Positions 40,901 through 54,265 are shown, counted from the stretch's first letter. The stretch is 64,000 nt of DNA from Diacronema lutheri (GCA_019448385.1 JAGTXO010000060.1:141606-205605); one strand, 5' to 3'. Notes: generated from the sequence alone by a model not told the origin. Program-made: numbers and translations.

Positions 40901-41782
40901 GACGCTGAGGGTGACGCCGACGGTGACGCTGAGGGTGACGCCGACGGTGACGCTGAGGGTGACGCCGACGGTGACGCTGAGTGTGACGCCGACGGTGACG
41001 CTGAGGGTGACGCCGACGGTGACGCTGAGGGTGACGCCAACGGTGACGCTGAGGGTGACGCCGACGGTGACGGCGAGTGCGAGGCGGGCGAAGGCGGCGC
41101 CGAGGCGGACGCGGCGGAGCTCGCGGACGAGTGCGCGCGGTTCGTGCGCGCGCTCGCACAGCTCGGTGCGGCGGTTGGGGGCATGGGCGTCGAGCACGGT
41201 GGCGTGGACGCCGAGCAGCTCGCGCAGCGCCTCGCCTCTTTTGCTTGTGACGTATTTCCCTGCTGGCCGCCATCACCGCTGGCGAGTGCTACGGCCGCTG
41301 GTGTGGCGCCGCGCGCGCCGTTCGACGCGGCTACCCTACTGCCGAGCGCAGGTGCGCTCGAGGCGCTCTTCGAGCACGCGTCCATGCCCGAGCGCGACGA
41401 GGCCTCTCGCGCCGGCGTCACGTCGTGCGAGGAGACCGAGCTCCGCGCATGGGAGCGCGCACTCGCCCTCGCCGCTCCGCTGCTCGATGGCGCGCTCGGC
41501 ACGTGGGGCCTGTGGGCGCCCGTCGCCGCGCTCGGCGCGCTCGCCGGCTCAGCGTGCGGCGTGGTCTCAAGCGCGGCGCCAGGGCCGTCAGCGATCTGGC
41601 TGGCTGTGCTCGTCAAGCGCGCATGGGAGCTCGGTGGCGCGGAGCAGCTGGTCGCGAGTGTGCGCAGCGCTCGAGGCATGGCCAAGCTGCACGCCGCCGT
41701 TGCGACGTACGCGGAGCTGTGGCGGCGAATTTCGCCGTTTCTCGGCGGCGCGAGCCTCGCTGCTCTCCACAGTCCACTTTGA
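39270..41782 (+). CDS. TPR-like membrane protein with acidic repeat, 2 exons
   Basis: Exons 39270-39630 and 39897-41782, 748 aa; donor GTACGC, acceptor CAG. The N-terminal about 150 residues are TPR-like helices (LKAEADRLEEAGDLAGASDK, GHFASAAEVSRAAVAASPDF, HAHATLGSALVELHEHAA then TAFLQAADLAQQ). A hydrophobic stretch follows (IRTLVALFVAAWRWWAAIVG). A Gly run and a (D/E)GDA repeat encoded by a 24-bp unit occupy about 40862-41080. The C-terminal 200 residues are Ala/Leu helical, with two hydrophobic parts (WGLWAPVAALGALAGSACGV, SAIWLAVLVKRAW). Overall family not recognised. Confidence 0.6.
40862..41080 (+). repeat. 24-bp coding minisatellite (EGDADGDA units)
   Basis: About seven near-identical 24-bp units (gacgctgagggtgacgccga...) preceded by a short gacgcc run, all in frame in the TPR-like gene. 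Confidence 0.9.
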
Positions 41783-41941
41783 ACGCGAGTCGCCAGACTG
41801 GCGCATCTTCACAAGCTCAGAGACGCGTCGACGGTGGCTCAGACCAGGGATCGAGCACGGCCCTGCCGCCGTTGCAGCAGTGCGTTCTGCTCTCGGCGCA
41901 CCAAAGCAATTTGCCGGCCGCTTGTGCCAACCGGCACGCCA

Positions 41942-41948
41942 TATAAAA
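41942..41948 (+). promoter_or_regulatory. TATA-box-like site
   Basis: A perfect tataaaa in a very GC-rich setting, immediately upstream of the 155-bp tandem duplication. No ORF with family support follows within 300 bp, so it may serve a non-coding transcript or be chance. Confidence 0.3.
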
Positions 41949-41950
41949 GC

Positions 41951-42252
41951 CGGCGTGCACAGGGTTGACGCCCTGATTTCGGCCCGTTGTTGCGTGCTCT
42001 CTTTCGCTCGCTCCGTTTGTCCAGCCTCGGCCCCGTGCACGCCCCCCGCCCCCCCCCCCCCCCCTGCTGACCCGCCCGTAAGCGTCGCCCGGCCGTTCCC
42101 GCTGCCGGCGTGCACAGGGTCGACGCCCTGATGTCGGCCTGATGTTGCGTGCGCCCTTTCGCTCGCTCCGCTTGTCCAGCCTCGGCCCCGTGCACGCCCC
42201 CCCCCCCCCCCCCCCCCCCCCCCCCCTGCTGACCCGCCTGTAAGCGTCGTTA
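41951..42252. repeat. tandem duplication, 2 x about 155 bp
   Basis: Copy 1 41951-42105 and copy 2 42106-about 42252 share cggcgtgcacagggt, ctttcgctcgctccg, ttgtccagcctcggccccg, a C run of different length and ctgctgacccgcc. Copies differ at a handful of bases plus C-run length. Function unknown. Confidence 0.85.
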
Positions 42253-42301
42253 GTCTATATACGGCGCGGTCCGGGCTGGTCCGGCCAGTGTAAGGCTGAG
42301 A

Positions 42302-42319
42302 GTACGACCCGGGTCGTAC
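42302..42319. promoter_or_regulatory. 18-bp perfect palindrome
   Basis: gtacgacccgggtcgtac is identical to its reverse complement. It lies 40 bp after a tatata motif and about 20 bp before ccaatgagcg. Could be a dimeric protein site or a repeat relic. Confidence 0.6.
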
Positions 42320-42789
42320 AATCAAGGGTTAAAAGCCAGCCAATGAGCGCTCGAGGGGTCGGGGCGAGGCTTATGACGAGCCTAGGACCGAGACACCCTC
42401 CTGACCGGCCGATTTGGAGTAGAATTCGGGGTCGAGCGGGCGCGGCGGACGGAGGGCCCGAGCCGGGCCGACGGAGGGTCCGACCCCGGAATGCGGGCGA
42501 CCGGAAGGGCTTGGGTGATTTACGCCTAGTAGAATAGAATGGCGGATTCCGGGGGGGCTCGCAACTGGCATCGCGCAAGCTGAGGCCCCCTGACTGACCG
42601 GACCGCGCCGAGTGCGCGTGCACCCCGTGGGGGGCGCGGCCAGTCGGACACTCTTCGCGACTGAGCTCGCCGCGGCATACCGTGCGCTGCGCCGGCGCGC
42701 TACTTGCCGTTGGCCGAGCTGCGGGTGTTGCGCACCGCCGTGTTGCGCAGCCAGCGGCTGGATGCGCCGGTGGCCGGAACCTTGGCGCG

Positions 42790-42973
42790 CTTTGGCTAAG
42801 CGACCTCGGCCTGCACAGACTCGAACGCGTGCGTAAACTCGAGGCGTTGCAGGTGGCGAGCACGTGAGTTCGCGTAGGAGGTCTTGTACTCGGTGGCCTG
42901 ACTGTCGACCGACGAGAGCTTGGGCGAGTTCGGCGGCACGTTGGCTCACTTGGGCTCGGTGCGCGGCTCTGCC

Positions 42974-43006
<33 letters not shown>

Positions 43007-43944
43007 CTTCGGACTCGCTGCCCGGCTCTGCCTGTGCGGGCGCGATGCACTCGGACTCGATGCCCGGCTCTGCCTTCGTGGGCGCGGTCGCGGGCACGGG
43101 CGCGCCCTCGACCCCGTCGCGGTTGAAGACATCGAACTCGACGCACACGCCGTGGTCCTTGAAGTCGGTGGCCTCGCTGTCGTTCGCGTAAGCCTCGGGC
43201 GAACTCGCAACGAGCGACGACATCTCGGCGTGGAGCCAGCACATCTCATGCTGCACCGCGTGTTCAGGTTCTCGAGCGCTCCGTTGAAAGAGTCACTCTC
43301 ACCGAGGCGCTCGCTGCACCACACCAGATAGCCATCGAGCTTGTGAGCGTGCTCGTGCGCCCGTGCGAGGTCCTTGGAGAGCGCGTCGGCGCGCGCGCAC
43401 ATGCCGTCGCATGACTTGGCCGGTGTCATGCTGTGCTTCCAAGGCCTGGTGCTCGGCGTTGAGCGTGTCGTGATCCTCGCGAACGAGCTGCAACCAGCTG
43501 CAGCAGCCGCGCGACGCCGCTGTCGCCGACGATGCGCTGGAGCATGTGGCCCATGAGGTGTGCGCGGCACGTGGCGAGCGCCACATTTTTGCGCAGCAGC
43601 GCGAGGATCCGGGCGCCGCGGACGAGCCGGCCCATGCACTTGAGCGCGTAGATTCGGCCGCACATGCACGCGCCGACGACCGAGTCGGCGGGCCCGCCGT
43701 CGAGCCAAAAGTTGGCCTCGGCCGCATCGCGGCGGCGGGCGACGCGCTGAAGGATGCGCACGCGGTAGTGCCGGTCGACGAGCAGCTCGTCGCCGAAGAT
43801 CTCGTCGGGCAGCAGCTCGGAGACGTTCTGGGGGTACATGCTGTGCGAGCGTGCACGCGACGAGATCTCGTCGGGCGTGCCGTCCGTTCGTTCAGAGCAG
43901 AGCGCGTCGGACCGGCAGACAGACGATGCAGCGCGCGAAGGCAC
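42790..43944 (-). pseudogene. frameshifted pseudogene of unknown, partly coiled-coil protein
   Basis: Protein-like segments run in one direction but switch frames. First YPQNVSELLPDEIFGDELLV through GDSGVARLLQLV. Then REDHDTLNAEHQALEAQHDT, then ARADALSKDLARAHEHAH through SDSFNGALENLNT, then QHEMCWLHAEMSSLVASSPE and a Pro/Glu-rich tail. The first switch is explained by a 10-bp tandem duplication at 43482-43501 (aacgagctgc/aaccagctgc). At least two more shifts follow at about 43415 and 43265, and stops appear further on. No splice signals account for them. Family not recognised. Confidence 0.55.
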
Positions 43945-44129
43945 CTGCGGCGCGCGGCGTGGCCTCGCGTGCCGTCACGAAGCCGCCTGCGCGCACTGCG
44001 GAGGCGGCGAGCGCGACGAGGGCGGGCGCGGACGAGGTGCTGAGCGGCGTCACGTACGCGCCCTCGCTCGCCGAGCTCGACGCCGCGGCGCTGACGATGC
44101 GCGCGGCGTACCACACCGACCGCCCCTGA
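43926..44129 (+). CDS. possible small protein or gene fragment
   Basis: 67-aa ORF opposite the 5' end of the pseudogene. Its C-terminal half (LSGVTYAPSLAELDAAALTM) looks protein-like, while the N-terminal half is Ala/Arg-rich. No family match and no splice evidence; it may be an exon or fragment of a lost gene. Confidence 0.2.
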   Translation: MQRAKAPAARGVASRAVTKPPARTAEAASATRAGADEVLSGVTYAPSLAELDAAALTMRAAYHTDRP

Positions 44130-44257
44130 GACGATGCGCGGCGCCCGCGGAGGACTGGTCCGTTGGCGCGCAAACCGTGGGCGAAAGGGCGCGAAGCCAA
44201 CGGCCGTCCGCGCACGTTCAAACGCGCGCATACGGGTGGCATCCTCCCACCTTCGGC

Positions 44258-44570
44258 GCCGCTTTCTAAAAGGGTGTAGGGTGTAGGGTGTAGGATGCAA
44301 AACAAGCCCTCCCCACATTTGGGCCCGACGTCATTCCTTCTTCGAAGCCGTGACGTTACTCACATACGAGTACCTTTACTTAGTGTAGGATGTATCTATT
44401 CTCTAGGTATTTGCATAGTGTAGGGTGTAGGATAAGTACGGTTATGAAAGTCCCATAGGGGGGAGAAGGAATGACGCTGTGACGAAAGAAGGAATGACGT
44501 CGGGCCCAAATGTGGGGAGGGCTTGTTTTGCATCCTACACCCTACACCCTACACCCTTTTAGAAAGCGGC
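44258..44570 (+). mobile_element. 313-bp MITE-like element, copy 1
   Basis: Bounded by an 85-bp inverted repeat (44258-44342 and 44486-44570) carrying gccgctttctaaaaggg, three gtgtagg units, gcaaaacaagccctcccc and gacgtcattccttctt. The inner about 140 bp is A/T-rich, unlike the rest of the window, and has no ORF. Target-site duplication not identified. Confidence 0.8.
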
Positions 44571-44808
44571 GGCGCCTCGGAGCATGGCGGCTCGACAGCA
44601 TGGCGCCTCGACAGCATGGCGTCGTCCAGCGTGGCGTCCAGGATGGCGACTGCGCCCGGGCCGTGACGCCGCGACGTCGTTCGGCTGCGTCACGGAGGAG
44701 CGCCATCCGTGCGCCACGGAGGAGCGGCAGGACCACGACGCGGCGTGACGCTGGACGACGCCATGCTGTATAGGCGCCATGCTGTCGAGCCGCCATGCTC
44801 TGAGGCGC
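44571..44808. repeat. inverted-repeat spacer between the two MITE-like elements
   Basis: The first about 62 bp (from ggcgcctcggagcatggcgg) is nearly the reverse complement of the last about 60 bp, so the 44258-45121 block forms one large imperfect palindrome. The sequence ggcgcctcagagcatggcg also follows copy 2 at 45122. No ORF is supported. Confidence 0.75.
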
Positions 44809-45121
44809 CGTCGCTTTTCAAAAGGGTGTAGGGTGTAGGGTGTAGGATGCAAAACAAGCCCTCCCCACATCTGGGCCCGACGTCATTCCTTCTTTCGTCA
44901 CAGCGTCATTCCTTCACTCCCTGTAGGACTTTCGTAACCGTACTTATCCTACACCCTACACTATGCAAATACTTAGAGAATAGATACATCCTACACTAAG
45001 TAAAAGTACTCGTATGTGAGTAACGTCACGGCTTCGAAGAAGGAATGACGTCGGGCCCAAATGTGGGGAGGGCTTGTTTTGCATCCTACACCCTACACCC
45101 TACACCCTTTTAGAAAGCGGC
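44809..45121 (-). mobile_element. 313-bp MITE-like element, copy 2 (inverted)
   Basis: Same structure as copy 1 in the opposite orientation: about 85-bp terminal inverted repeats (44809-44893, 45037-45121). The inner part (cgtatgtgagtaacgtcacg, tagagaatagatacatccta) is the reverse complement of copy 1 with few changes. The left repeat has a few substitutions (cttttcaaaa for ctttctaaaa). Confidence 0.8.
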
Positions 45122-45221
45122 GGCGCCTCAGAGCATGGCGCCCGCCCGCTCGAGCCGGACCTCCGCGCAGCCGGACTCGCCCCGCCCCGGGCTGCTCTGG
45201 CTGGGCGACGTCGTGCGCGCC

Positions 45222-45520
45222 TCAGAACGCCGCGCTCGCCACGCGCACGTAGCCCTCGTCCGGGTCCGGCTCGGGCGCCGCGTCGCGCACCGAGCGCGAC
45301 GCGGCCTCGACGCCCGGCGTTTCGGCACGCGAGGCGACGGATGCCTCGTCCGGCCGGCCCCACGGCAGCTGCAGCTCGAGCTGGCGCTGGATGATGCGCG
45401 GCGTCGCCACGCGCCCGTGCTGCACCTCGCGACGTCGCGCGCGCACGTAGAGCACGATCGCCACCGAGCCGCTGAGGCCCATCATCGCGCCGAGCAGCAC
45501 CGAGATTGTGGTCTCATTGT
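45222..45520 (-). CDS. 3' exon of a single-pass membrane protein (5' part not found)
   Basis: Reads from a CAG acceptor at 45521-45523 through NETTISVLLGAMMGLSGSVA with a membrane helix and stop-transfer (VLYVRARRRE) to a Glu/Asp/Pro tail and stop; 98 codons. The frame stays open upstream but runs antisense to the helicase start and lacks protein character. The 5' exon may have been displaced by the mobile DNA on either side. Confidence 0.4.
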
Positions 45521-45696
45521 CTGCTTGGGCGCGAACGGAAAACGCGCGAAGGGTGGCGACGAAGATCGTTGGGTTGGGTTGGGCCACCGGCTCCCGAGGA
45601 TTGCTTGTGGCGCTCGACTGACCGTTGGCCCAGCTTTTTTTTTTCTCGAACCTACTGTGGAGCCGCCTGCAGCGTGATCTCCCGCGCACAACGACC

Positions 45697-48070
45697 ATGG
45701 CCGCCATCGACCTGCGCGCCTTCGACGCGGCGCTCGTCAACTGCGAGATCGTGAGCACGCGGCCGGTCAAGCCGAGCGAGCAGGCGCGCACGGTCGACAA
45801 GCTGAGCTACGGGCCGTCGCGCCGCGCGCTCGCCTTCGTCTCGCCGCCCTGCGTCGTCGACTGGCCCGAGCTCACGGGCGACGGCAACTTTGGCACCATG
45901 TACGGGCCGACGGACGTCGACAAGGCGGCGTACACGGCCGGCGTGACCGACAAGGAGCTGCCGATTGAAGGCGCGCCGCTCGCGCAGATGGACGCCTACT
46001 TTGGCGCCCTGCGCGCCATCGACGATCAGCGCGTCGAGACGGTGCACGCGCGCCAGAAGGAGCTGCTCAACACGCGCGGCCTCTCGAAGGAGGAGGTGCG
46101 CGGCAAGCTCTCGCCCGCCGTCAAGCCCAAGTACGAGGACGACACGCTCGCGCACACGCGGCTGAACATGTCGACGCGCACGTTCACGTGGGCGGGCTCC
46201 GAGCGCGTCGTGCCGCTCGTCGACGCGCGGCGCGAACCGGTCGACGAGATCCGGCACGAGGACGTCTGCGCCATCGCCACGCAGCTCGACCGCGTCTACA
46301 CGGGGCTCACGGGCTCGATGTTTGGCACCAAGTGGAACGTGTGCGGGGTCATGCTCCTGAAGCGCGCCGAGCAGCGGCCGCAGCCCGGCTCGGACGCCTT
46401 CGCCTCGTACGGCGTGCCCGCCTGGGCCGACACGTTCGACTCCACGGGGCTGTACGTGCCCGACGAGCGCGAGCGCGCGGCGGCGCTCGCGGCGGTGGCC
46501 GGTCTGCGCACGGCGCGCGCGCCGGCCGGGCCGGGCGGGCGCGAGCTCGCGCGCGCGCAGGGCTACCATCGCGCCGAGCGGGCTGCGAGCGCGGCGGCGG
46601 CGCGCGCGGCGATGGCCGAGGGCGGCCAGCAGTGCGCGCTCCACGGCGCGGTCGTCAAATCGGCGCTGCGCGGCGTGGGCAACCGGCTGCATCTTTGCGA
46701 CGCGCCGGGCGGAACGGGCAAGACGTTCGTCGAGCGCGCCATTATCGCCGCCGTGCGCGCGGATGGGCACGCGGTCGTCGTGGGCGCGTCCTCGGGCGTC
46801 GCCGCCACGCTGCTGCCCGACGGCCGCACCTTCCACTTGACCTTCAAGGTGCCCGGCGGTGCCGACTCCGACGGGCAAGCCGTTCAATGGCGTGCCGCGC
46901 TCCGAGCGCGGGCGCTCCCTGGCCGCCGCGGCGGCTGGTCGTGTGGGACGAGGCGCCGATGCAGACGCGGTGCCACCTCGACTCGCCTGATCGGTGTTTG
47001 CGCGACGTGACGGGCGTCGACGAGCGCTTCGGCGGCGAGACGCTGCTGCTCGCCGGCGACTTTCGCCAGTGCTTGCCGGTGGTGCGGCGCGGCTCGCGCG
47101 CGCAGATCGTGCGCTCCTGCCTCAAGTACTCGGCGCCGTGGCAGCACGATCGGCAGCACGCCTTGGTCGAGAACGTTCGCGCCTCGAGCGCGGCGCGCGA
47201 CACGGGCGACGCGCTCGGCGCGGGCGAGTGGGCGGAGCTGCTGCGCAGCCCCGGCGACGGCGCCGTTCCCGCGGCGGTGCCGGCGGCCGGGGCCATGCCC
47301 GGCGCATTCCCGCTCGATCCCGTGCAGCTGCCCGAGGCCGTCGGCGGCGTCCCCATCCGCGTGGGCTCGGCATACCCGACGGAGCTCGTGACGACTTTGT
47401 CCACGGCGCGACGTGTTGGACCGACGACGGCTCGCTGTGCGACCGCGCGGTGCTCTGCGCCAAGCAGACGGACGTGGCGCGGATCAACTGGCTGGCGATC
47501 GGCCGCTTCCCGGGCGCGGCGGCGAGGTGCGCGTCGGCGGACGAGCTGGCGCGACGACGGGGCGGGCAAGCAGATTGCGCTGGCGTCGGTCGAATTCCTC
47601 GACTCGCTCGAGCACGCGCAGATGCCGCACCGCGTCCTCGACCTGAAGCCCGGGATGGTGGTGATGCTGCCGCGCAACCTCTCGCCCGGCGAGGGGCTGT
47701 GCGGCGGCACGCGGCTGATCGTGCGCGGCGTGCGCGCCGGCGGCCGGCTGCTCGAGTGCGCACGCCCCGGCGCGGCCGCCGGGCGCGACAGCACCGTGCT
47801 CGTCGCGCGTGTCGACCACCACTCGCCCGACGACGGCACGTTCGCGCTTGTGCGGATGCGCCGCCAGTTCCCCGGTGCGGCCGGCGTAACGAGGCGCAGG
47901 GGCAAGCGCTCGGGTGCGCGGGCGTGTGGCTCGCCGAGCCGTGCTTCACGCACGGCCAGCTCCACGTGGCCGCTTCGCGCGTCGGGCACACGTCGCGCGT
48001 CCGCTTTGCGCTCGGCGCGGACCTCGTGACGCGCAGCGTCGTCTTCAAAGAGGTGCTCCGCGCGGTCAGC
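45697..48070 (+). pseudogene. PIF1-type helicase with virus-like N-terminal domain, frameshifted
   Basis: ATG 45697 opens a frame whose first about 250 residues (PPCVVDWPELTGDGNFGTMY, DQRVETVHARQKELLNTRGL, VYTGLTGSMFGTKW) recall a putative nucleic-acid-binding family of algal large DNA or polinton-like viruses (memory, unchecked). The same frame then gives the helicase Walker A (CDAPGGTGKTF, about 46699-46730). Further PIF1 motifs lie in other frames: GKPFNGVPRSERGRS (about 46870), VVWDEAPM (46938), LLLAGDFRQCLPVV (47050), WTDDGSLCDRAVLCAKQTD (47415), PGMVVMLPRNLSPGEGLCGG (47650), EAQGQALG (47891), FTHGQLHVAASRVG (47946). About five frame changes without splice signals make a decayed copy likely. 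Such helicases occur in Helitrons, viruses and as cellular PIF1. Confidence 0.65.
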
Positions 48071-49597
48071 GGTGGCGAGGCGGCGGCGGCGGCGCTCGCC
48101 GCGGCCGCCGTCGCCGCCGCGCGCGAATGCGCGGCGGCGGCGCGCGGTGGCGGCGGGCGCGGACGGCGCGCGCGGCGCCGGCGGCGGGCGGCGCGCTGGC
48201 GGCGGGCGCGCCGCCGGCGCGCGGTGCTGGCCAGCACCCGCCGGCGCGACGCCCGCCGCGCCGCTCGCGCCGACGCGCAGCCGTCGGGTGCTCGCCAGCA
48301 CCGCGCGCCGCGCGACCGGCCCGCGTACCTGCGCGCCCTTCTAGGGCGCGCAGGGCGGCGCCAATGCGGCCGGCGCGCAGGGGCCTCACGCTGGCGCGCT
48401 GCCCGCCGCCGCGTGGGTCGCCGCTGCGCGCGTGCCGTCGGCGCTGCCGCCGCCCGGCGTCGCGCTCGCGCCGCAGCCGCAGCCGCCGCCGCCGCCGTCG
48501 CCGCCGCCTGCCGCCTGCCGGCAAGCTGGGCAAGTGCGCAGCGGCGGCGACGGCGGTGCGCGACCCGGCGAGCAGGCGGCGCGCCGCCGAGCCGGGGGCG
48601 GGCTCCGTGGGCGACGAGGCTCGCCCGCCACTCGCACTACTCGCGCGCCAAGTGCGCACAACGCGCCCCCCCCCCCCCCCCACCCCACCCCCCGATGAAT
48701 TTAATGCTCATACCATGGCGTCGCGCCACGGCAGTACGCCCGTGGCCCCGGCGGCCAGCCTCGCGCCGCTACGCCGTGTCGTCGCGGCCGGCGCACACAG
48801 CGAACTGTGTTTCCGCGGCACATGCCCGGCTGCTCGCGCGCTGCAAGCTTGCCGAACTGCTCGCGCTGGAATGGCGCGTTGCGGGCGTGCCCGCGCACCG
48901 CGCGTGTGCCATGCGCGTTCCGGGAGCGCCGCGCCGCGCGCCAAAGCGGCGCGCGGCGGACGTGCGGCCTCGGGCCGAAGAGGGGCCGGCGCGACCGGCC
49001 GCGAGGCGGGCGCAGACGCTCGGCGTGCCGGTCGATGCGTCGTCCAAATCCGCGTCGGGCGGATGCGCGCCTGGGCCGGCGCTGCGTGCAGTCGGCGGGG
49101 CCCGGCCACGCGCTCGGGCGTAACGTTCGCGCCTGTTCGGCCGAGGCGCACTCGCCGTCCCCTCGCGCCGGCAACGTGCGTGCGGGCCAGCACGCAGGCA
49201 GCGTACGATGCCACGGCAGCGGCGAGCGCGTCCCCGCCGGTGTGCCGCTCGGCGCCCCGTCACGCGCAACGTGCGCGCCGCCCGCTGCATGCGCACGCAT
49301 ACGCGCGCTGGCAGCGTGCGCAAAATTGCCCGGGCAAGATCGTCCCGCGCTCGCGCCGCCGACGCATCATTCCATGTGTCCGTTTCGGCATCTGCCACCA
49401 TCCACCAGCCCTCGAAAGCCGGCTTGCGCGTGGGCGCCCGTCCGGTGCGAGAAGCGGCTCGCGTCCTCGCGCGGGGCGCCTCCGCGCCAGGCGCCCGGCG
49501 CGCGCTCGTCTTGCCGCGCCACCACGCTGATCTGCGCCCAACCCTCGCTCGCCAATTCCCCCGTCGTCCCTGCTGCGCAGCCCGCAACAGCGCGCGC
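48071..49597. other. Ala/Arg-rich stretch without a recognised gene
   Basis: Long frames on both strands are low-complexity Ala/Arg shadows. A C run (about 48666-48690) is followed by aatttaatgctcatacc. I see no family motif, RNA gene or clear repeat. Confidence 0.4.
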
Positions 49598-51268
49598 ATG
49601 GCGCGTGCACGGCGCGGCGCCTTGAGCAAGTTTTACGTCGTCGGTCGGCAGCCTGTGGAAGACGCGTTTGACGGCCCGATGTGGCCGGTGAGAGTGCCCG
49701 GCGTGCCGCGTGGTGAGCGCCTGCACGGCTTGCCGGGCTCGGCGCGCGCCCAGCCAGCCTCCCTCCATCCCGCCGCAAACCGTGCGTGCGCACCCCGCAC
49801 ACCCGGCGCTGCGCGGCGCGGCGCAGGCGCGAAAAACGAGGGCAGCGCGTGCTACACGACCGTCCTTATGCAATCGCTCTTCGCCCTGAACATGCTCCGT
49901 GCGATGCTTCGCTCCGCTTCGCGCCGTGCCAACAGCGTCGAGAGGGCGCGTTTTCGGGACTTTGGCACGCTGATCGAGGACACCAGGGCGCCGACACGGC
50001 TGTGTCTTGTGTCCGTCATCGACGTCATCTCGGGCCGTGGCGCGCGAAGGACGCCGCAGGATGCCGCTGAGTTCTTCCGGTTGCTGCTCGGCCGAGTGCC
50101 CGGGCTCGCTGCGGCCTTTGAAGCCGACACACGCGTCGGGCCAGTGCTCGAGCAGATCGCCGTGCCTTCAGAGGCCGGCGAGGGCATCGCCGTACTCGTC
50201 AGCGTCGGCGGCGATGCGGCGCGCGCGCTTGCACACGCTCTGGGGGGCGCCGCTGGGCCGCCGCGGGATCGCCACACGAACGCGGGCCACTCGGGCGTGC
50301 TCACGCCAGCCAGCATTGCTGTCGAGGCGCCGCGCACGACGCGCGGCAATGGCTCGCAGTGCAAGAACAACCGCGCGCTCGTGTGCGCGCCGCGGCTGCT
50401 GCTCGGCGGGCGCGACCACCTCCCCGTCGCCGGCGTGGTGCACGTGGGCGAGGGGCCGATGAGCGGGCACCTTGTCGCCATCGTGCTCCGCAACGAGGCT
50501 TGGTTTCCGTGCGACGACTACAACGTGCGGCGGCGCGCACGGTCGCTCGGTGCCGCGACCGGCGGTCGAGCGCAGCCGCGACCGCCCCGTCCTCCCGCGC
50601 GGCACGCGCGCGTGGCCTGAAAGCTCGCGCGCGCGCCTGCCGCACGCACGCGCGTTGCCCGCGCAGATCTACAACGTGCCTGAGTCCGACGCGCTGGCGT
50701 GGGCAAGTGGTGCGAGCATGCTCGTTCACAGCCGGCTCGACGTGGAGCCGTTGGACCCGGCGCTGGGCTCAGCGTCACCGCCGTCGGCCGCATCGCCTGC
50801 GTGGCCGAGCTCGGAGCCCGACGCGCCGACCTTGCCGGCAGCCTGGCCGCGGGTGCGGCAGATGGCAGCGGTGCCAACAGATGCGACGATCGGCATCGCG
50901 GAGACGGCTGCAGACATCTCTACGGCGGCGATCGGCCCGGCTGCGTGCGAGGCCCGCCAAGTTGTCTCCGTGACGCGCGCATTGCCAACAGCGGTGAGTG
51001 CGTCCTCGTCTCCGGCGGCCGCTGTGCCCCCCCCCCCCCCCCCCCCCCCCCACACACACACACAACTCTCCCTACCTTCTTCCTCCTTTCGCACCTCGCA
51101 CGCGCACGCCGTCCGCTGTCCGCTGTCCGCGGCCCAAATTGCCTTGCGGAAGCCGAGCAGGCAGAGCCCTGCTTGGATGGCTCCAGCGCGCATCTTGTGG
51201 ATGGCGACGCTGTGGGCGAGCACGGACGCTCAAATGTGACCAGTGGCGCGCACGTGCACGTGCGCTAA
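49598..51268 (+). CDS. USP-type ubiquitin carboxyl-terminal hydrolase-like protein, 4 exons
   Basis: Exons 49598-49712, 49827-50524, 50667-50993, 51161-51268; 415 aa. Cys box: KNEGSACYTTVLMQSLFALN. His box: VAGVVHVGEGPMSGHLVAIV then WFPCDDYN, matching the USP pattern of H/SGH and a DD pair. Joining exon 2 to exon 3 gives DDYNIYNVPESDALAWASGA followed by SMLVHSRL, the usual C-terminal end of a USP fold. Donors GTGAGC, GTGCGG and GTGAGT are all GT-AG, with a C20 run before the last acceptor. The fold is shorter than most USPs and lacks an obvious zinc finger. The N-terminus is uncertain. Its intact structure contrasts with the broken frames on both sides. Confidence 0.65.

Positions 51269-54265
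<2,997 letters not shown>

Noticed and set aside
44271-44294. Telomere-like repeats (gtgtagg units)
   Set aside because: Only three units, repeated at the ends of the MITE-like elements, flanked by unique DNA on both sides; not a telomere or an interstitial telomere array.
48790-49123. Tail of the helicase-region frame (SAAHARLLARCKLAELLALEW) as a separate gene
   Set aside because: Only a short helical patch looks protein-like; no start, splice or family support.
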